This document shows, piece by piece, positions 41,083 to 50,772 of a stretch of 64,000 nt of DNA. The notes below the pieces were generated by a model. That model was not told the DNA's origin, did no database searches, and worked only from the letters and a program-made list of their open reading frames with translations. The number at the start of each line of letters is the position of its first letter. The stretch's first letter is position 1. The translations under genes and the position numbers were made by a program. The DNA comes from UBA2821 sp902763335 (GTDB lineage: Bacteria; Bacillota; Clostridia; Lachnospirales; Lachnospiraceae): the NCBI GenBank assembly GCA_052066835.1, contig JBQHRJ010000004.1; one strand, written 5' to 3'.

Positions 41083-41931
41083 TTATTTAGTCCCCAGACA
41101 TTCACCCATTTTAACCGGTGTTTCAATTCCGAGGATTGAATTTTCTATTATGTCATCTCTGAACCTTATGTCAGTTTCAGGTGGTATGAGCAACATTATT
41201 GTTGAACCGCCAAATTCAAAATATCCCTTTTCCTGGCCACGACTGAATTTATCAGCAGCCGTATTTGATTTTTTCTTATGGTGATTTGTTATTTTTCCGA
41301 CCATAAGCGCGCCAACCTCAATCTGAACAATGTCATTAAAGTTATCAGTGTGAAGTATGGTGTATTCACGGGAGTTTTCCTTATAAATCGGATAATAATC
41401 ATTTGCAATCGGATTTACTGTATGCAAACGTCCCTTTATGAATACATTTTCAGATTTTGTGCAATTATCAAGGTAACAATATCTGTGAAAATTGTCCACA
41501 CACAATCTTATAATTACACAATATCCATTATGATATTTACATGCCAGTTTTTTATTCTGCAATATAGTCCGCAACGTATATATGGTGTTTTTTACCATGA
41601 AATGTGAGCTTCGCCTTATAGGATAAATCATCACCTTACCGTCAGACGGACTTATAAAATGTGTATCATTTTTATCTATAGGTCGTTTACTTTCCTTTAT
41701 TTCACGCGTGAAAAAGTCATTATACGACTTGAATTTTTTACGTTTGTAATCTTTTAAATCTATTCCGGTATGTTTTATGAATGGCAAAATCAACAGACAT
41801 GATACCTTTGAATCCAAAAATATACCGGCCATCTTTGAAATAGCCGGTATAGTAAGAATTTTCAAAGCACATCTGCCTAATATACTACCATACATATTTT
41901 TTAAAAACTTGTCTTGAACATTTTCAGCCAT
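41083..41931 (-). CDS. psd: Phosphatidylserine decarboxylase
   Basis: The protein has 282 aa. Conserved FFTREIKESKRPID, ISPSDGKV, NFHRYCYLD and the autocleavage site EFGGSTIMLL, where GGST replaces the common LGST; the Ser becomes the pyruvoyl group. Converts phosphatidylserine to phosphatidylethanolamine at the membrane. Followed by pssA in the same operon, which makes its substrate. Its 3' end is next to the prophage right end and is intact. Confidence 0.94.
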   Translation of the reverse strand: MAENVQDKFLKNMYGSILGRCALKILTIPAISKMAGIFLDSKVSCLLILPFIKHTGIDLKDYKRKKFKSYNDFFTREIKESKRPIDKNDTHFISPSDGKVMIYPIRRSSHFMVKNTIYTLRTILQNKKLACKYHNGYCVIIRLCVDNFHRYCYLDNCTKSENVFIKGRLHTVNPIANDYYPIYKENSREYTILHTDNFNDIVQIEVGALMVGKITNHHKKKSNTAADKFSRGQEKGYFEFGGSTIMLLIPPETDIRFRDDIIENSILGIETPVKMGECLGTK

Positions 41932-41963
41932 AAATATGTATCTCCTCTTATTCAGTTAATTTA

Positions 41964-42599
41964 TTATACGATAACCAAACCATATATTATACACAGTGCA
42001 ATCAAACCAAGAAGGATAATTCCTTTTCCATGAGGTTTCTTTATATCTATATCAAGAACAAAAAGTATAGCTATAAGTATAATTAGCAGACAAAATAGTA
42101 CACATGTTACGTTTGATACCATATGTCTGTCAGCTATTGTTTTTAACAGATATGCCAATGGTATAATAAGTGCATCTGATGTGACCGGTAATCCCTGATA
42201 TGTTACACGGTTAGCGTCTGTATGCTGCTGTCTCTCCTGCTCCATCACATTGAAATATCCTAAACGTATAACTGCTCCTACTACTAACATTGCTGAACCG
42301 AGCATTGCAAGTAATTTGAATTTACTGTCACATATATGATAATTAATCATCGCCGGAAACATTCCAAAACACAAAACATCACAAAGTGAATCAATCTGTA
42401 TTCCGAATACTTTCTCGCCATCTGTTCTGTTTTTCTTTGTTCTGGCAACCTTACCATCAAATAAATCAAACATGCCACATGCCATTAAGCAATATAGTGC
42501 AATTTTGACATTTCCCTGTGCAATCTGTGTCATCCCGAGGAATGCACATATCGCTGACATATATGTAAGTATAACGGTATAGTTATAATAACCTATCAT
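41964..42599 (-). CDS. pssA: CDP-diacylglycerol-serine O-phosphatidyltransferase
   Basis: The protein has 211 aa. CDP-alcohol phosphatidyltransferase motif D-G-x2-A-R-x8-G-x3-D-x3-D appears as FDLFDGKVARTKKNRTDGEKVFGIQIDSLCD. Several transmembrane helices. Makes phosphatidylserine from CDP-diacylglycerol and serine; the product feeds the psd gene 32 bases downstream. Confidence 0.95.
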   Translation of the reverse strand: MIGYYNYTVILTYMSAICAFLGMTQIAQGNVKIALYCLMACGMFDLFDGKVARTKKNRTDGEKVFGIQIDSLCDVLCFGMFPAMINYHICDSKFKLLAMLGSAMLVVGAVIRLGYFNVMEQERQQHTDANRVTYQGLPVTSDALIIPLAYLLKTIADRHMVSNVTCVLFCLLIILIAILFVLDIDIKKPHGKGIILLGLIALCIIYGLVIV

Positions 42600-42683
42600 T
42601 TGAAATCTCCTTTAGTTGGTCTTCAACATTCATTCTAAAAATATGCACACTGACCACTATTGTACAACGATAACATGATATTG

Positions 42684-43307
42684 TCAAATGATATTGATAT
42701 AATTTTCAATTAATTCAACGGTCTTATCAATACCAATTTTACCACTGTTAATTGTCAAATCGTAGGACCTTGAATTGCCCCATTCTTTGTTTGTGTAATA
42801 GTTGTAATAGCTCGCTCTCTTTTTGTCAGTCTTTGTTATCATATCTTTTGCTTTTTTTCTTTCAGTAATATTACAAGTTTTCACTATTCGCTCAATACGT
42901 TTATCTATATCAGAATGAATAAATACACTTACAAGATTATCCATATTCTCCAAAGCATAATCAGCACATCTTCCTACGATAACGCAGGATTCATTCTCGG
43001 CAATTTTTTTAATTGTCTCAAACTGTGCAAGAAATACTTTCTGATTAATAGGCATATCAAGCATTGTCTGCGGATTGTATACACCTGCATATGTATCCAT
43101 TACAATAGAATACAAAAAGCTGTTGGTCGGTTTTTCATCATGCATTTCAAATATTTCATGACATAAGCCACTGTCTTTTGCAGCAATCGCCAAAAGTTCC
43201 TTATCATAGCATTTTACTCCCAATTTTGCTGCAAGTTTTTCACCTACTTCTTTTCCACCACTGCCAAATTCTCTTCCAATTGTAACAACAAAATGTTTGT
43301 CTTTCAT
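42684..43307 (-). CDS. Cytidylate kinase-like family protein
   Basis: The protein has 207 aa. P-loop variant at the N terminus, VTIGREFGSGGKEVGEKLA, then KCYDKELLAIAA, typical of the cytidylate-kinase-like family common in Firmicutes; DLTINSGKIGIDKTVELI near the C terminus. Probably a nucleotide or small-molecule kinase in the cytoplasm; the substrate is not established. Stands between pssA and rluD. Confidence 0.88.
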   Translation of the reverse strand: MKDKHFVVTIGREFGSGGKEVGEKLAAKLGVKCYDKELLAIAAKDSGLCHEIFEMHDEKPTNSFLYSIVMDTYAGVYNPQTMLDMPINQKVFLAQFETIKKIAENESCVIVGRCADYALENMDNLVSVFIHSDIDKRIERIVKTCNITERKKAKDMITKTDKKRASYYNYYTNKEWGNSRSYDLTINSGKIGIDKTVELIENYINII

Positions 43308-43426
43308 AATGCATACCTCCTTATGATGTCATATAAATATTATGTTGTTTTTTAGAAATGTAAGCAAATAATATTTATATATATTATATATGAAATTTTC
43401 ACAAATAACAACATAAAAAGGAATTT

Positions 43427-44344
43427 TTATTTGTCAAGTAATAACAAAAGTTTGTTGAAATAATCAGGAAGTTCTGAAGTAAATTCTACATATTTTCCCG
43501 TTCTCGGATGAATAAATCCGAGTGTTCTGGCATGTAACGTCTGTCCTGTGAGATTGTACGGACATTTAGCAGGTCCGTAGACACTGTCACCAAGCAGCGG
43601 ATGCTTTATACTCGCCATATGAACCCTTATCTGATGGGTTCGTCCGGTTTCAAGCTGACATTCAATGTGTGCGTATCCTTTTAAATTTTTAATAACAGTA
43701 TAGTGGGTAACAGCATTTCTGCCGTTTACTCTGTCTATCGCCATTTTCTTACGGTCAATAGAATTTCTTGCTATCGGCGCATCGACTGTCCCTGTCTTTT
43801 CTTTAAAACAGTTATATACGATTGCCTCGTACTTTCTGGTTATGGAATGATTCTTCAACTGTTCAGCCAGACTGCGGTGTGAAAAATCGTTTTTGCAGGC
43901 AACAATAATTCCTGTCGTATCCATATCAATACGGTGAACTATCCCCGGACGTAATACACCGTTAATGCCCGACAGATTGTCTTTACAGTGATACATCAGG
44001 GCATTAACCATAGTGCCGCTGTAATGTCCCGGAGCGGGATGTACAACCATTCCTTTCGGCTTATTTATGACAATAATATCTTCATCCTCATATACAATGT
44101 CTAACGGAATGTTTTCAGGTAAAATATCCGGTTCTACTGCATCAGGAATTTCTATATTAATCATATCCGAAGCTGCGGTTTTATAATTGGACTTTATAGT
44201 CTTACCATTTACGGTTATTTTTTCATCTTTTATAAGTTTCTGAATAAATGAACGTGAAATATCAGGAAATTCTTCCGATAAAACTTTATCTATCCTGACT
44301 CCGTTATTGTCATCGGTCACGCATAAACTATGCTGTGTTGGCAT
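43427..44344 (-). CDS. rluD: 23S rRNA pseudouridine synthase RluD family
   Basis: The protein has 305 aa. N-terminal S4 RNA-binding domain (RIDKVLSEEFPDISRSFIQKLIKDEKITVNGK), then the catalytic motif GIVHRIDMDTTGI, in which the Asp is the nucleophile and the usual Leu is Ile. It also has LETGRTHQIRVHMA. Isomerises uridines of large-subunit rRNA or tRNA. Located directly after lspA, a widely conserved pair. Confidence 0.93.
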   Translation of the reverse strand: MPTQHSLCVTDDNNGVRIDKVLSEEFPDISRSFIQKLIKDEKITVNGKTIKSNYKTAASDMINIEIPDAVEPDILPENIPLDIVYEDEDIIVINKPKGMVVHPAPGHYSGTMVNALMYHCKDNLSGINGVLRPGIVHRIDMDTTGIIVACKNDFSHRSLAEQLKNHSITRKYEAIVYNCFKEKTGTVDAPIARNSIDRKKMAIDRVNGRNAVTHYTVIKNLKGYAHIECQLETGRTHQIRVHMASIKHPLLGDSVYGPAKCPYNLTGQTLHARTLGFIHPRTGKYVEFTSELPDYFNKLLLLLDK

Positions 44345-44349
44345 GATAC

Positions 44350-44895
44350 TTACTTCTCCTTTCGTGTGAGAATAGTATTCCAGTCATTTTCACTTATTTT
44401 AAATAAAAGTAATATAAGAATTATTGCTGTAGATACTGTTATATAGCAGTCTGCAACATTAAATGTCGGAAAATCAATAACTTTAAAATAGATAAAGTCT
44501 ATAACATATCCAAGCCGTATTCTGTCTATAAGATTGCCAATGGCACCGGCTGATAAAATAATAAGGAATATCTGAAACAAAAATCCCGCACGCCTGTTTT
44601 CCAATCTGCTGTTTACACACTCAATCCTGATAAGCAATACAGTCATAAGTATAAGCACTGCAAATGTAAATATGGTGAAAATGGACGTTTTACCACCAAG
44701 TATTCCCCATGCTGCTCCCGGATTTTCAAGATATCTGAGAAGCAGAACATCTTTAATTATACTGACTGCTGATTTGTTCTTTAAATAATCTACGGCCAAA
44801 ATTTTAGTAAACTGATCTGCTAATACCAATACTGCTATAACAAGTATAAAGCATATGTATTTAAACAGTATCTTTTTTTTAGTGTCTGAATTCAC
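44350..44895 (-). CDS. lspA: Lipoprotein signal peptidase II
   Basis: The protein has 181 aa and four transmembrane helices; DQFTKILAVDYL, ENPGAAWGIL, GNLIDRIRLGYVIDFI and FNVADCYI hold the two catalytic Asp residues. Cleaves signal peptides of prolipoproteins such as ApbE in this window. In an operon with rluD, with a short intergenic gap. Confidence 0.96.
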   Translation of the reverse strand: MNSDTKKKILFKYICFILVIAVLVLADQFTKILAVDYLKNKSAVSIIKDVLLLRYLENPGAAWGILGGKTSIFTIFTFAVLILMTVLLIRIECVNSRLENRRAGFLFQIFLIILSAGAIGNLIDRIRLGYVIDFIYFKVIDFPTFNVADCYITVSTAIILILLLFKISENDWNTILTRKEK

Positions 44896-44910
44896 ATTGA
44901 ACCTCCATGA

Positions 44911-45999
44911 TTATTCCAATACATTTTTTATAGCATCTGACATTTCATCCTGTGTCACTGTTCTGTCTATTATGGCATTTCCTATACCGTTTATAAGGAT
45001 GAACTTAATAACACCTGAATCCATCTTTTTATCATGCATCGTGGCCTCTAAAACATCTTCGGCTGATATATCAGATGTACTTATAGGAAGCTTAAAATCA
45101 CTTATAATCTTTACTCCACGGTTAAACTCATCTTCTGTTATCATGTTTTTCTTAAGCGAAATATATAATGCCGCTTTCATACCTATGGCAACACACTCAC
45201 CATGAAGTAAGCTGAAATCCTTTATTTTTTCTATTGCATGACCGATTGTATGTCCAAAATTAAGAGTCACACGCTCACCTTTTTCGGTAAAATCATTTTC
45301 TACTACTATTTTCTTGGCATGGCAGCTCTTGCTTATAATATATTCAAGTGCACTGTCATCTAAATTTAAAATATCAGTTATATTTTGTGATAACCAGTCA
45401 AATAAATCCTTATCCTTTATAAATCCGTATTTTATTACTTCTCCCATACCGGATATAAATTCTCTGTTATTTAATGATTTTAAAGTTTCTGTATTAATAT
45501 ACACCAAAGCAGGCTGTTTAAAAGCACCTACCATGTTTTTGTAGCCTTTAAAATCAACACCGGTCTTACCACCAATACTGCTGTCTACCTGTGCCAGCAA
45601 AGACGTTGGTATCTGGATAAACTGAATACCTCTGAGATAAGTTGCTGCGGCAAAACCTGTCATATCTCCCGTCACTCCACCGCCAAGAGCAACAAGCATA
45701 TCATTTCTGTCAAATTTTTCTTTAATAAGAACTTCATATATTTCATTTATAATATTTAAATTCTTATTTTTTTCACCTGCCGGAAACTGATATATAATTA
45801 CCTTCTTTGCAGATTTTTCTAAAATCTGTCTTATTTTATATGCATATAAAGGTCCTACATTTGACTCTGTTACTATACATATTTTCTTATTTTTAATATT
45901 TAAACGTTCGCAGCTTTCTGATAATTTATCCCATGAATTTTCAATAATAATATCGTAACATGGTTTATTATTATATAAAACATTTATACATTCTGACAT
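44911..45999 (-). CDS. aroB: 3-dehydroquinate synthase
   Basis: The protein has 362 aa; the start at 45999 follows GAGGA rather than the upstream ATG at 46038. NAD- and metal-binding signature LVALGGGVTGDMTGFAAATYLRG, QIPTSLLAQVDSSIGGKTGVD, GEVIKYGFI, and HxxH-type ligands in NFGHTIGHAIE and LLHGECVAIGM. Second step of the shikimate pathway. Isolated from other aro genes. Confidence 0.96.
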   Translation of the reverse strand: MSECINVLYNNKPCYDIIIENSWDKLSESCERLNIKNKKICIVTESNVGPLYAYKIRQILEKSAKKVIIYQFPAGEKNKNLNIINEIYEVLIKEKFDRNDMLVALGGGVTGDMTGFAAATYLRGIQFIQIPTSLLAQVDSSIGGKTGVDFKGYKNMVGAFKQPALVYINTETLKSLNNREFISGMGEVIKYGFIKDKDLFDWLSQNITDILNLDDSALEYIISKSCHAKKIVVENDFTEKGERVTLNFGHTIGHAIEKIKDFSLLHGECVAIGMKAALYISLKKNMITEDEFNRGVKIISDFKLPISTSDISAEDVLEATMHDKKMDSGVIKFILINGIGNAIIDRTVTQDEMSDAIKNVLE

Positions 46000-46031
46000 A
46001 CTATTCCTCATTTCTCTACTTTCTACAAAAT

Positions 46032-46063
46032 ATACCACCTATTAGCAAAATAATAGGTGGTAT
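46032..46063. terminator. Terminator between sepF and aroB
   Basis: ATACCACCTATTA pairs perfectly with TAATAGGTGGTAT across a 6-base loop, with A/T-rich flanks. On the minus strand it ends the sepF unit. Confidence 0.8.
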
Positions 46064-46083
46064 ATAAAAATACATAAACTACT

Positions 46084-46620
46084 TTACATAGATGCAATAT
46101 CTATATTTCTGTCTCCGTCTAACATCTCCTGAAAATCGCCTGATATCTCTACTGATTTAGGTGTAATAATAAAGATATAGCTTGATACCTTCTGAAGATT
46201 TCCATCTATAGCGTAACATGAACCCGCCGTGAAATCTATAATTCTCTGTGCAAGCTCTACATGAAGTCCCTCCAGATTAAGGATTACTGCTCTTCCACCA
46301 ACGAGTGTATCTGTAACATCTCTTGCGTCCTCGACAGTAGTAGGTTTTACAACACATACCTCAAGTCCGTCTTTGCCACGCATTGGAACAACTTTTGAAT
46401 TACGCTGACTGCGTGTCTTTACCGGTTTTGCCGGCTCACTGTATGAAATGTCATCGTCAAAATCATCTACAGACTCACGCACTCTTGTAGATTTTAAAGG
46501 CTTCTTTTTAGAAGGTTTAACCGGTTCATCATCTATATCGTAATCTTCATCATACTCATCATCATAATCGTCATCCGTAAGACGCATGAAATCTAAAAAC
46601 TTATCTGTTAATTTACCCAT
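46084..46620 (-). CDS. sepF: Cell division protein SepF
   Basis: The protein has 178 aa. N-terminal amphipathic membrane-binding helix (MGKLTDKFLDFMRL), an acidic disordered linker (DDDYDDEYDEDYDIDD), then the conserved domain: VVKPTTVEDARDVTDTLVGGRAVILNLEGL, DFTAGSCYAIDGNLQKVSSYIFIITP. Anchors FtsZ to the membrane and shapes the septum. Follows yggS, as in many Firmicutes. Confidence 0.95.
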   Translation of the reverse strand: MGKLTDKFLDFMRLTDDDYDDEYDEDYDIDDEPVKPSKKKPLKSTRVRESVDDFDDDISYSEPAKPVKTRSQRNSKVVPMRGKDGLEVCVVKPTTVEDARDVTDTLVGGRAVILNLEGLHVELAQRIIDFTAGSCYAIDGNLQKVSSYIFIITPKSVEISGDFQEMLDGDRNIDIASM

Positions 46621-46643
46621 TTTATTTCTAACCTCCGCAGATA

Positions 46644-47336
46644 TTATTTGTTATATATTCTTTCGCCGAAAATACCGGTTCCGACTCTTACTAATGTAGC
46701 TCCTTCTTCGATGGCTACCTGATAATCACCCGTCATTCCCATCGACAGGCAATCCATACTAACATTATCAATGTTTTTGCTCTTTATGTCAACAGATAAT
46801 TGTTTTAATTTTCTAAAAAATACTCTGTTCGTTTCAGGATCATCCGTAAAAGGCGCTATTGTCATAAGACCACATATATGTACATTAGGCATTTTTGCAA
46901 TCTCACGTACAACATCTTCTGTTTCCGAAACCTGAAGTCCAAATTTTGTATCTTCATTTGCTACATTTACCTGAACAAGGATGTTCATTACTTTATCTGC
47001 CTTTTCAGCTTCATGCTGTATCTGTTCGGCTAAACGTATAGAATCAACCGAATGAATCAGATGAACCTTATTTATGATATATTTGACTTTGTTTCTCTGT
47101 AAATGTCCGATAAGATGCCATTTTATATCATCCGGAAGTATAGGATACTTATCATTTATTTCCTGAACTTTATTTTCACCAAAGTTACGCTGACCTGTTT
47201 TGTAAGCTTCCTCAACCATTGATGCAGGTTTTGTTTTACTTACACAGATAAGTGTTACCTCACTTCTGTCTCTGTTAGCCCTTTCACAGGCTTTAACTAT
47301 ATTATCTTCAACCTGTTTAATGTTCTCTTCAATCAT
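46644..47336 (-). CDS. Pyridoxal phosphate homeostasis protein (YggS/YlmE)
   Basis: The protein has 230 aa. LICVSKTKPA carries the PLP lysine; NFGENKVQEINDKYP, WHLIGHLQRNKVKYI, VQVNVANEDTKFGL and LSMGMTGDYQVAIEEGATLVRVGTGIFG are all canonical. Buffers free PLP. Directly upstream of sepF in the division cluster order. Confidence 0.95.
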   Translation of the reverse strand: MIEENIKQVEDNIVKACERANRDRSEVTLICVSKTKPASMVEEAYKTGQRNFGENKVQEINDKYPILPDDIKWHLIGHLQRNKVKYIINKVHLIHSVDSIRLAEQIQHEAEKADKVMNILVQVNVANEDTKFGLQVSETEDVVREIAKMPNVHICGLMTIAPFTDDPETNRVFFRKLKQLSVDIKSKNIDNVSMDCLSMGMTGDYQVAIEEGATLVRVGTGIFGERIYNK

Positions 47337-47369
47337 TATTAAGCCTTCCTTCTTTGTTGTTTATGTAAA

Positions 47370-48791
47370 TTATTGAAATACTATCTGTTTATCTTTTACA
47401 AGTGATGCATCCAAAACAATATGGTCATAAATCTGTACACCATAATTTGTACCAGACTCTATTATATAATAATCATTACTTTCACCCAGAATACTTACGC
47501 TTCTGAACTCCGTATATCCCGTATTCACATTATACACACCTTTTAGCTTTCCGGTCGTACTTCCCACCTGATATTCAGGATATGTACCGTCTGCTGAAGC
47601 AGTATTCGTATTTTCTATAATATCTCCGTTTTTCAAAGTATCATTGTCAATATAACAGTATGTATCATCTTTCATATATATGGCAGGCGTAACAAATTCT
47701 ATAGATGATTCGCCTGATTCATTATAAACCTTCTTATTAAATCCTGTCTCATTCGAATCACCGCCCTTGACAAGATATTCTATAGGAATTGTCATGAAAT
47801 CTTTCTCTGCAATGGCTGTTTTAGGCACTTTCAAACCTTCAACATTATTTCCGATTATCTGAATATCAAGATATCTGTAATCTGCATATCTTATCATAAA
47901 ACGTTTAAATGTTAATTTACCATAATATTTATCACCGATATTTAAAATTTCAAATCCGGCTGTTGTTTTCAGATTATCTTTTAAAAATCTTACATTTACA
48001 TATTCATTTTCAGAATATTTCTGCACATCATCCTTGTCAAGCTGAATCAGTATGCTCCAGTCTTCACTGCTTATTACCTTAAAAAGAGGCGAACCGTTCT
48101 CAACAAGATCACCGGATGAAATACCCGACTTTGCATATTTTTTTTCATCAAAGATATCATCACTTATATTTTCAATGGTTGTCCCTTCATAACCATCCGT
48201 ATAGAATTCAACAACACCAGAATATGGCGAACCTTTTAACTGAAATACATTTCCACTCTCTCCCATACTCGCATTTAAACTGTTCAGTCTGTTTATATTT
48301 ATACATTCTAAAAGTAAGGAATTCAAATCATATTTAAAATCATAAACATTTGAAAAATCTGTCTCATTAAATCTATTGACAAACTGACCTATTTCATAAT
48401 TTATCTGGGTTTGATTTTCAGCAGATAAATTTTCTGTATCCTCTGAACTTGCATTTTCTAAAAGTTGTGCTAATGTACCACTTTCATCTAGTGTATATAC
48501 AGTTGTGGTTTTTGACACGCGGGAACCGTTTTTTACATAAAAGTTTACATATCCAGAATTTTCCGCGCCAACTACAGTTTCTGTCCTCATTGCAAATCCG
48601 GTATATGAACGGTTTGACATAACTGCACTCTTACCTTCGACAACTTCATAGATAGATACTTTGTCTCTGGCAAAATATGACCCAACATAAAAAAGTATAT
48701 ATATAAATACAAGAGCAAATATTATTATTCCTATATTGAGTGAATGTCTTCGTCTGTATTTTACCACTCTTTTTTTGCTCTTAGAAGCCAT
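47370..48791 (-). CDS. HlyD-like membrane-anchored protein of division cluster
   Basis: The protein has 473 aa: a basic N terminus, one membrane helix (about residues 17-38), then a long extracytoplasmic part with barrel-sandwich features (GYVNFYVKNGSRVSKTTTVYTLDESG) and the HlyD-type C-terminal domain (GLKVPKTAIAEKDFMTIP). Such genes sit before yggS-sepF in many Lachnospiraceae, without a neighbouring transporter. Role unclear, perhaps envelope assembly at the septum. Confidence 0.75.
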   Translation of the reverse strand: MASKSKKRVVKYRRRHSLNIGIIIFALVFIYILFYVGSYFARDKVSIYEVVEGKSAVMSNRSYTGFAMRTETVVGAENSGYVNFYVKNGSRVSKTTTVYTLDESGTLAQLLENASSEDTENLSAENQTQINYEIGQFVNRFNETDFSNVYDFKYDLNSLLLECININRLNSLNASMGESGNVFQLKGSPYSGVVEFYTDGYEGTTIENISDDIFDEKKYAKSGISSGDLVENGSPLFKVISSEDWSILIQLDKDDVQKYSENEYVNVRFLKDNLKTTAGFEILNIGDKYYGKLTFKRFMIRYADYRYLDIQIIGNNVEGLKVPKTAIAEKDFMTIPIEYLVKGGDSNETGFNKKVYNESGESSIEFVTPAIYMKDDTYCYIDNDTLKNGDIIENTNTASADGTYPEYQVGSTTGKLKGVYNVNTGYTEFRSVSILGESNDYYIIESGTNYGVQIYDHIVLDASLVKDKQIVFQ

Positions 48792-48882
48792 ATCTCTTTC
48801 ACCTCCATAAGTAGGAAAAAATTACCATAATAATTTATTGAGATTTGCAAAAAATAATATAAAATCAAAAGGAGGAATTGCT

Positions 48883-49092
48883 ATGAATTCAAAAGGATTA
48901 GATTATACAGTCCTTGCCATTGCCATTATTGGTGCAATAAACTGGGGACTTATAGGTTTTTTCAAACTCGACCTTGTCGCATTCATGTTTGGTGATATGA
49001 GTATATTATCAAGAATCATTTATGCGGCTGTTGGAATTTGCGGTCTTTACCTTATAAGCATGTTTGGCAGAGTTCAGGATATAACGGAATAA
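48883..49092 (+). CDS. DUF378 small membrane protein
   Basis: The 69-aa protein follows AGGAGG. Two hydrophobic segments, with the DUF378 pattern YTVLAIAIIGAINWGLIGFFKLDLVAFMFG and AAVGICGLYLI. Function unknown in any organism. It is the only plus-strand gene right of the prophage. Confidence 0.85.
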   Translation: MNSKGLDYTVLAIAIIGAINWGLIGFFKLDLVAFMFGDMSILSRIIYAAVGICGLYLISMFGRVQDITE

Positions 49093-49108
49093 CTGATTAC
49101 ATCAAAGA

Positions 49109-49156
49109 AAAGTGCCGCTCCTTATGATATTAGTGTACCGTCGGATGCGGCACTTT
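49109..49156. terminator. Bidirectional terminator
   Basis: AAAGTGCCGC pairs with GCGGCACTTT, with inner TCC/GGA pairing, between the convergent DUF378 and mgsA genes. Confidence 0.8.
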
Positions 49157-49161
49157 ATATT

Positions 49162-49569
49162 TTATTGTCTGTAAATCTCACGCCATTCCAAATCACCGCG
49201 GTCAAGTGATTTTATAAGAAGCTCAGCTGTAGCCAGATTAGATGCTATCGGAATATTGTGTATATCACACAGTCTCATAACATTATTTACATCAGGTTCA
49301 TGAGACTGCTGCGTTGAAGCATCACACAGAAAAATGACCAAATCAATATCATTATGTTCTATCTGAGCTCCCAACTGCTGTACACCGCCGAGATGCCCTG
49401 CAAGATATTTATGAATATTTAAGTTTGTAACTTCTTCAATAAGTCTTCCGGTAGTTCCGGTAGCATACAATTCATGTTTACTTAATATCCCCCTATATGC
49501 AATACAAAAATTCTGCATTAATTTTTTCTTTGAATCATGAGCGATTAATCCAATATTCATTAATAGCAT
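49162..49569 (-). CDS. mgsA: Methylglyoxal synthase
   Basis: The protein has 135 aa. Family motifs: GLIAHDSKKKLM, ATGTTGRLIEE, GHLGGVQQLGAQI, DLVIFLCD and LCDIHNIPIASNLATAELLI. Converts dihydroxyacetone phosphate to methylglyoxal, relieving sugar-phosphate stress. Sits after rodA, a placement common in Clostridia. Confidence 0.95.
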   Translation of the reverse strand: MLLMNIGLIAHDSKKKLMQNFCIAYRGILSKHELYATGTTGRLIEEVTNLNIHKYLAGHLGGVQQLGAQIEHNDIDLVIFLCDASTQQSHEPDVNNVMRLCDIHNIPIASNLATAELLIKSLDRGDLEWREIYRQ

Positions 49570-49606
49570 TCCTCCTATCTGTCATAACATTATATAAATT
49601 TCTTTA

Positions 49607-50743
49607 TTATATTAATTTCTTTTGTTGCAGACTGACATTTAAAACCAGTCCTACACCTATAAAAAGACTTAACAAAGAGCTTAATCCATAACTTACAAAT
49701 GGTAACGGCAGACCTGTGTTTGGAATCATTTTAGTTACAACACATATATTTATAAATGATTGGAACCCGACCAGTGCCGCAAAACCAAAACACAAAATCA
49801 TACCGGCAGTATCAACAGCATGTATCCCGGTCCATATACATTCAAATATTATAAGTGCCAATAATATTATAACCGCTGAACAGCCAACAAAACCAAGTTC
49901 TTCACCAACAATACAGAAAATAAAATCTGTCTGTGGTTCAGAAATATAATTTCCATTTTTTACACTCGTTGTTGTATTATTGTTAAGTCCCTTCCCCCAT
50001 AAACCTCCTGAGCCAATAGCCATTATAGAATTGTTCTGCTGATAACTGATAGCATCCGCCACTTCGTTGTTCTCATCATAGAAACCGACAATTCTGTTAT
50101 ATTGGTATGTTTCAAGAATTTTCTGATTAGGCTGTAATATTAAATATACCAGAACAATTACCGTAGGAATTGCCACGGCAAGTATACCTCCTATAATCTT
50201 ATAACTTAATCCTCCAATATACATCATGGTACAAAAAATCAGGGCAATAACAATACTTGTAGACAAATCGGGCTGTTTTAATACAAGTGCCAACGGAATA
50301 CCAAATAAAATCACGGCACCAGCAAGTATCATAGGTGTATTGATTTTGTCTTTAAATTTATTAAGATATACTGCAAAAAATATAATTATAAATATTTTCG
50401 TAAACTCAGATGGCTGTAACTGAAAAAATCCAAGGTCAATCCATCTGGCAGCACCTTTCTTCTCTGCTCCTGCCAATTTAACCCAGATGAGCAGTGCAAG
50501 ATTTATAAAATAAAATATCCAATAAAATCTAAGAACAAATTTATAACTTATTAATCCAAGCATTACCATTACAACACATCCCATAACCAGACCAAGAGTC
50601 TGTTTATACTCATATGTCGATGACTCTGTGGCACTGGAAATTACATTTATTCCCAGAACCGTAAGTGCAATTACCCAGATAATCAACCGTATATTTAGAT
50701 GTCTGAATTGATAATTCTTTAATGTATTTACTATTAGTCCCAT
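49607..50743 (-). CDS. rodA: Rod-shape SEDS protein RodA
   Basis: The 378-aa membrane protein has about ten segments. SEDS motifs: FFQLQPSEFTKIFIIIFFAVYL, LVLKQPDLSTSIVIAL, and MIPNTGLPLPFVSYGLSSLLSLFIGVGL. Works with PBP2 (mrdA, 3 kb upstream) as the elongasome glycan polymerase. Part of the mre-min-rodA operon. Confidence 0.92.
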   Translation of the reverse strand: MGLIVNTLKNYQFRHLNIRLIIWVIALTVLGINVISSATESSTYEYKQTLGLVMGCVVMVMLGLISYKFVLRFYWIFYFINLALLIWVKLAGAEKKGAARWIDLGFFQLQPSEFTKIFIIIFFAVYLNKFKDKINTPMILAGAVILFGIPLALVLKQPDLSTSIVIALIFCTMMYIGGLSYKIIGGILAVAIPTVIVLVYLILQPNQKILETYQYNRIVGFYDENNEVADAISYQQNNSIMAIGSGGLWGKGLNNNTTTSVKNGNYISEPQTDFIFCIVGEELGFVGCSAVIILLALIIFECIWTGIHAVDTAGMILCFGFAALVGFQSFINICVVTKMIPNTGLPLPFVSYGLSSLLSLFIGVGLVLNVSLQQKKLI

Positions 50744-50772
50744 AAAAAAACCTCGATTAGTTTATATCCGAC

